From positions 310,001 to 374,000 of the forward strand of contig NZ_MAQX01000032.1 in assembly GCF_001682865.1 (NCBI RefSeq): a DNA stretch of 64,000 nt, given 5' to 3'. Every line of letters starts with the position of its first letter. Position 1 is the stretch's first letter. This DNA is from Bacillus sp. FJAT-26390. Lineage in GTDB: Bacteria > Bacillota > Bacilli > Paenibacillales > Paenibacillaceae. Both the position numbers and the translations under genes were made by a program. This document shows positions 60,479 through 64,000 of this stretch, piece after piece. The notes below the pieces were generated by a model. It was not told the origin of the DNA. It saw nothing but the letters and a program-made list of their open reading frames with translations, and made no database searches.

Positions 60479-60865
60479 TTAAAAACAAATAGACTTTCTG
60501 CAGCTTGATCTTTTTTTCTTTTTCTTCTTCTTGGTGAACCCAACCTCAACGGCAATGATAGAAGAAACACTAATATAGTTTACGGAGCCTTTGATATTGA
60601 TAACCACACAATCATCGACAATGCCTAGATAAATGCCGGAACGTACTTTACCGCCAAAAAAAATTCGAATATTCGTAGAACCTACGCCAAGCTTGAGCAG
60701 CATGCTAAGCACACGTTCATTTTTGCCGCAGCTTTTTTCCTTTGATCCGTTATTGCCCTGACTATGGTTCTCTGTTTGTTTGTTTCCATGACTCTGGTTT
60801 ACTGGCTTCCCATGACTTCTCTTCCCAGAGCTTTTGCATCCTCCTCGCTTAGTCATACCTACCAT
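60479..60865 (-). CDS. Cys- and Lys-rich DUF2642-like protein, possible spore-coat component
   Basis: 128 residues. N-terminal part is Gly/Ser/Asn/Lys-rich and disordered, the core GGKVRSGIYLGIVDDCVVINI, then GSVNYISVSSIIAVEVG, is a small barrel like DUF2642, and the tail is KKKKKKKRSSCRKSICF. Cys residues at the tail and His/Asn-rich head are typical of small spore coat or exosporium proteins, but a sporulation promoter was not identified. Confidence 0.65.
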   Translation of the reverse strand: MVGMTKRGGCKSSGKRSHGKPVNQSHGNKQTENHSQGNNGSKEKSCGKNERVLSMLLKLGVGSTNIRIFFGGKVRSGIYLGIVDDCVVINIKGSVNYISVSSIIAVEVGFTKKKKKKKRSSCRKSICF

Positions 60866-60995
60866 CTCCCTTATATTAAGAATTGCTATTATTATATGGA
60901 GATTGATAGATTTCGGTGTGTATATTTTACTAGATTACGAATGGATAAGCCGGGTTGTTATTTCTGCGTCAACAGCTGCACCGTCCACAAGATGA

Positions 60996-61038
60996 CAAAA
61001 AGGCTGTAACGGAAGGCCAATGCCTCCTGTTACAGCCC
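60996..61038 (-). terminator. Terminator of the cutC-kinase-fucosidase operon
   Basis: Stem GGCTGTAAC / GTTACAGCC on the minus strand with T5 following, 19 bases after the GH29 stop. Confidence 0.85.
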
Positions 61039-61056
61039 TGCTAATTGCGCACATGA

Positions 61057-62331
61057 TTAGAATAATTCGAGTTCAATAACGGTATCCATCTCATCAGGCA
61101 GCACGGCGCCCTTTAGCGTAATAAATGCTCCGCCTTCAATATCCGAATATTCCTCCGCCATCCACGGTACCTCGATTTTGAGCTCGGTGCCGTCCCGCAG
61201 CAATCTGGCCTTCTTGATTTTTCCCTTCAAGCCTTGGAAATAGATAGGGCCGATGCCTCTGTCATAGACATGGGCATATAGCTTGTTGCCCTTTTGCGTG
61301 TAACGGCCCCACTCCGGCTTCGGCAGCGTCGAATGGCCGCAGCCGTAAATGCTGTCTCCATTCAAACGCATCCATTCGCCGACCTCGCTTAATACAACAA
61401 GCGACTCCCTTGTCATTTCACCTTTCGCATCCGGTCCCACATTAAGCAGCAGGTTGCCATTTTTACTGATGCATTCCACCATTGTGCGGATAACCTGCTT
61501 CGTTGATTTGTAATTTTTATCTTCGGAGCAATAACCCCAGTTGTCGTTAAGCGTAATGCATGCTTCCCATGGGATTGATTGGCCGTTCACGTCAACGATG
61601 CCGCCAGGCGGTATAATTTGTTCCGGCGAGAAGAAGTCACCCGCGTATTCTTCCGGCTCTGCCGCCCGGATGTTGCCGCCCAAGCGATTGTCGATAATAA
61701 TATCCGGCTGAATGGAGCGAATCATCCGAACAAGTTCTGTCGCTTTCCATTTCTCGCCGGTCATGTTGTCATAGGAGAAGTCGAACCACATGATGTCGAT
61801 TTTGCCGTAATTGGTAAGCAGCTCCTTCACTTGCCCGTGCATATACGAGAGGTATCGATCAAAGTCAATCGGCTTATCCTTCGCCGCTTCATTGCTGCGG
61901 TCGGGATGCGCCTTATCCCCGTAGCCCGGATAATCGTCATGATCCCAATCGATAATGGAGTAGTATAAACCGACGGCGATTCCCTCAGCGCGGAACGCAT
62001 CCACATACTCACGAACGAGGTCGCGCCCGGCTGGCGTGTTCGTCGCTTTGAAGTCTGTTAGGTTACTGTCGAACAAGCAAAAACCGTCATGATGCTTGGT
62101 CGTCAGCACAGCGTACTTCTGTCCGGCAGCCTTAGCCGCTTTCGCCCATGCCTTCGGATCATAACGGGAAGCGTCAAACTCATCGAAATAGGTCATATAA
62201 TGCTCTTTGCTCATCCGTTCGTTGCCGCGTATCCATTCGCCTCTGGCTGGAATCGAATAAAGTCCCCAATGAATAAACAAACCGAATCTGTCCTGCAAAA
62301 ACCATTCCGTTCTTTGTTCCCTCGTTCCCAT
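61057..62331 (-). CDS. GH29 alpha-L-fucosidase
   Basis: 424 residues, the length of compact GH29 enzymes. The opening FGLFIHWGLYSIPARGEWI, the HH motif VLTTKHHDGFCLFDS and the nucleophile block IDIMWFDFSYD are in place. No signal peptide, so a cytoplasmic enzyme working on imported fucosylated glycans. It follows a ROK kinase by 39 bases in a shared operon. Confidence 0.92.
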   Translation of the reverse strand: MGTREQRTEWFLQDRFGLFIHWGLYSIPARGEWIRGNERMSKEHYMTYFDEFDASRYDPKAWAKAAKAAGQKYAVLTTKHHDGFCLFDSNLTDFKATNTPAGRDLVREYVDAFRAEGIAVGLYYSIIDWDHDDYPGYGDKAHPDRSNEAAKDKPIDFDRYLSYMHGQVKELLTNYGKIDIMWFDFSYDNMTGEKWKATELVRMIRSIQPDIIIDNRLGGNIRAAEPEEYAGDFFSPEQIIPPGGIVDVNGQSIPWEACITLNDNWGYCSEDKNYKSTKQVIRTMVECISKNGNLLLNVGPDAKGEMTRESLVVLSEVGEWMRLNGDSIYGCGHSTLPKPEWGRYTQKGNKLYAHVYDRGIGPIYFQGLKGKIKKARLLRDGTELKIEVPWMAEEYSDIEGGAFITLKGAVLPDEMDTVIELELF

Positions 62332-62370
62332 TCCTGAATCCCTCCGTTTATAAAATGGATCATAAATTCG

Positions 62371-63336
62371 CTATTCTGCTTCGAATGTATGAAATAATGC
62401 CGCAGCGCCGATGAGGCCGACATCGTCTTTTAGGCCGGCAGATATGAGGCTGTACGTTCCTCTGTACGGCGCCATCACAAGCTCATCTGTCTTTTTCCGC
62501 AGCGCAGGAAACAATAGATCCCCCGCTTTGCTTACGCCGCCGCCGATCACGATACGATCGGGATTGAACGTATGGACGGCATTTGCCAATCCTTGCGCCA
62601 TATAATGAATCGTCCGGTCAATAACTTCAACAGCTACCGGATCGTTTAATTTCATAGCTTGAAAAACATGCTGAGACGTCACCTTACCTTCGCTAGCGCT
62701 TGCCAGCTCGGCAATGAGCGACGCTCTATCCTCCATATATCTCAGCGCCGTATCGCGGATTGCTGTGCCTGACGCGAACACTTCCCAGCAGCCGTATCTT
62801 CCGCAGCTGCATATCGGTCCGCTCGGGTCAATCATATTGTGGCCCAGCTCACCCGCGAAGGAATGTGATCCTAGCAGCAGCTTGCCGTCTAAGACGATTC
62901 CCGCTCCAATGCCGGTGCTGAACGTAACGTAAACCATATTTTCTGCACCTTTGCCCGCGCCTCGAACATATTCGCCCCAGGCTGCAGCATTAGCATCATT
63001 AACTACCTGCACCTGAATGCCAAGCTCCGCTTCCATCCACTTCTTTAACGGGACGTTGTCCCACTCGGGAAGGTTAGTGCCATTAATTACGATACCGTCC
63101 CGGCTGTTCACCGCTCCTGGAGATGCTAATCCGATGCCGATTAATGGCCGTCCTTCGGAGACGGAGCGAATCATTCCGATCATCCGCTGAACCACCTCTT
63201 CGGCAGTTCGGGCACCGGCTGTCTCCATCTGCTCCCGTCCCAGCAGCGTACCGTTCGAGTCAAACAGCGCTGCCGCAATCTTCGTTCCACCCAAGTCGAT
63301 TCCGACTACATAGCTTTGAGACTTATGCATGGCCAA
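62371..63336 (-). CDS. ROK family sugar kinase (glucokinase-like)
   Basis: 321 residues. Opening VVGIDLGGTKIAAALFDSNG (phosphate-1 motif), catalytic Asp in VNDANAAAWGEYVRGAG, and zinc motif CSCGRYGCWEVFASG with the preceding ELGHNMID. No N-terminal HTH, so a kinase not a repressor. Phosphorylates a hexose such as glucose, fructose or N-acetylglucosamine. Second gene of the cutC-kinase-fucosidase operon. Confidence 0.92.
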   Translation of the reverse strand: MAMHKSQSYVVGIDLGGTKIAAALFDSNGTLLGREQMETAGARTAEEVVQRMIGMIRSVSEGRPLIGIGLASPGAVNSRDGIVINGTNLPEWDNVPLKKWMEAELGIQVQVVNDANAAAWGEYVRGAGKGAENMVYVTFSTGIGAGIVLDGKLLLGSHSFAGELGHNMIDPSGPICSCGRYGCWEVFASGTAIRDTALRYMEDRASLIAELASASEGKVTSQHVFQAMKLNDPVAVEVIDRTIHYMAQGLANAVHTFNPDRIVIGGGVSKAGDLLFPALRKKTDELVMAPYRGTYSLISAGLKDDVGLIGAAALFHTFEAE

Positions 63337-63357
63337 TCACCTTTTCACTTTCTAGTA

Positions 63358-64000
63358 TCAGTCGACGCCGTGCAGACTGTCAGCAAGCGCCCGCAAGACC
63401 ACTGGATCAATTGGAGACAGAGAGTCATTGCCGCAGCGGACAGCTGAGCCAAAATGCACTTCCGTCACTCCGGTCTGCTCGATAAACGTTTTGATGCCTT
63501 GCGGTTTCAAACCGCTTCCAGCTAATATTTTTAAAGACCCGCTTTGCGATGCCTCGACAAGACTGCGCATGGCCGGAACAGCATCGATCGCTGGACCCGG
63601 TCCAGCAGAGGTGAGCACCCGTTTAATTTGCGGGTAATGGCTCAGCGTACGCAAACCGGCAATTTGGTCTTCCAACTCGTCAAACGCGCGGTGGAATGTT
63701 ACTTGCAGCCCATTCGTTAATGGCAGCAAGGTTTCCAGCGCCCGCTCATCGATGCGTCCTTCCGGCGTTAGCGCTCCAACAACAATGCCTGCCGCACCAC
63801 TTTCTGCAATAGCTCTCGTCTCCGCCGCCATCGTTAAAAGGTCGTTTTCCGAATAGACAAATGTGCGGCTATGCGGACGAACCATAACAAAAACAGGTAT
63901 GCTCACCGCTTTTGCAACCTGCTGAATTAATCCGATTCCCGGCGTCAAGCCGCCTTCTGTAATTGCGGTAATCAGCTCGAGGCGGTCAGCGCCATTCGCT
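63358..64000 (-). CDS. cutC: CutC-like copper homeostasis protein, partial (5' end beyond window)
   Basis: At least 214 codons, the frame running to the right edge. The edge segment ANGADRLELITAITEGGLTPGIGLI and downstream MVRPHSRTFVYSENDL, VVGALTPEGRID and LQVTFHRAFDELED are the CutC TIM-barrel motifs. CutC was named for copper tolerance, but its biochemical function is uncertain. First visible gene of the operon with the sugar kinase and fucosidase, which suggests a sugar-related role. Confidence 0.88.
   Translation of the reverse strand, partial: ANGADRLELITAITEGGLTPGIGLIQQVAKAVSIPVFVMVRPHSRTFVYSENDLLTMAAETRAIAESGAAGIVVGALTPEGRIDERALETLLPLTNGLQVTFHRAFDELEDQIAGLRTLSHYPQIKRVLTSAGPGPAIDAVPAMRSLVEASQSGSLKILAGSGLKPQGIKTFIEQTGVTEVHFGSAVRCGNDSLSPIDPVVLRALADSLHGVD

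Noticed and set aside
1..64000. tRNA, rRNA, CRISPR arrays, insertion sequences, prophage genes
   Set aside because: No cloverleaf, repeat-spacer array, transposase or phage gene was recognised anywhere in the window.

Overview
The window looks like the chromosome of a Paenibacillus-type soil Firmicute. The evidence is the strong Shine-Dalgarno sites with frequent TTG/GTG starts, the LplB/YtcP-type sugar ABC transporters paired with YesM/YesN two-component systems, the S-layer-homology (SLH) surface enzymes, and the many secreted or cytoplasmic glycosidases. No rRNA, tRNA, CRISPR array, integrase or intact insertion sequence was found.

Layout. 1-8827: a truncated YesN-like response regulator, a TIMP/netrin-like secreted protein, a small SET-domain protein, two TetR modules (SDR reductase; flavodoxin-fold quinone reductase) each with a recognisable operator, a DUF5412 protein, a secreted GHL10-type hydrolase and a PAS-chemotaxis transducer. 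8989-14696: a five-gene oligopeptide ABC operon. 15341-28854: a glycan locus with an SLH-anchored GH18-like enzyme, an ABC importer, a cytoplasmic GH3 (NagZ-like) enzyme, a ROK repressor, a second secreted GH18-like enzyme, an aldo/keto reductase and a UPF0303 protein. Four copies of one palindromic operator (core GTACA-N-TGTAC) tie these together; I judge this the most interesting system here.

29042-38690: two small proteins, a YesN/YesM two-component system, a second sugar ABC transporter and a GH5 gene interrupted by an in-frame amber codon. 38937-42797: an ATP-grasp ligase and a divergent AraC regulator/GH43 xylosidase pair. 42920-45695: a remnant sugar permease and an ECF42-type sigma factor flanked by two DGPF (YCII-like) genes, whose promoters share TGTCGA-N17-CGTCGTT. 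46010-50479: membrane proteins, two ankyrin genes (one with an N-terminal ribbon-helix-helix segment), an intergenic pair of 81-bp repeats and a YumC-like ferredoxin/flavodoxin reductase.

50877-56878 is a nucleoside salvage operon (deoC-cdd-nupC-deoB-deoD-pdp plus a small membrane protein). 56979-60865 holds an Lrp regulator/threonine-aldolase-like/DUF1835 operon, a YitT protein and a basic DUF2642-like protein. 61057-64000 is a cutC-ROK kinase-GH29 fucosidase operon running off the right edge.

As a whole the region serves carbohydrate scavenging: surface and secreted hydrolases release oligosaccharides, ABC systems import them, cytoplasmic glycosidases and ROK kinases finish the job, and local sensors (ROK, AraC, YesMN) switch each block on. 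All function calls rest on reading motifs by eye; no database search was run.
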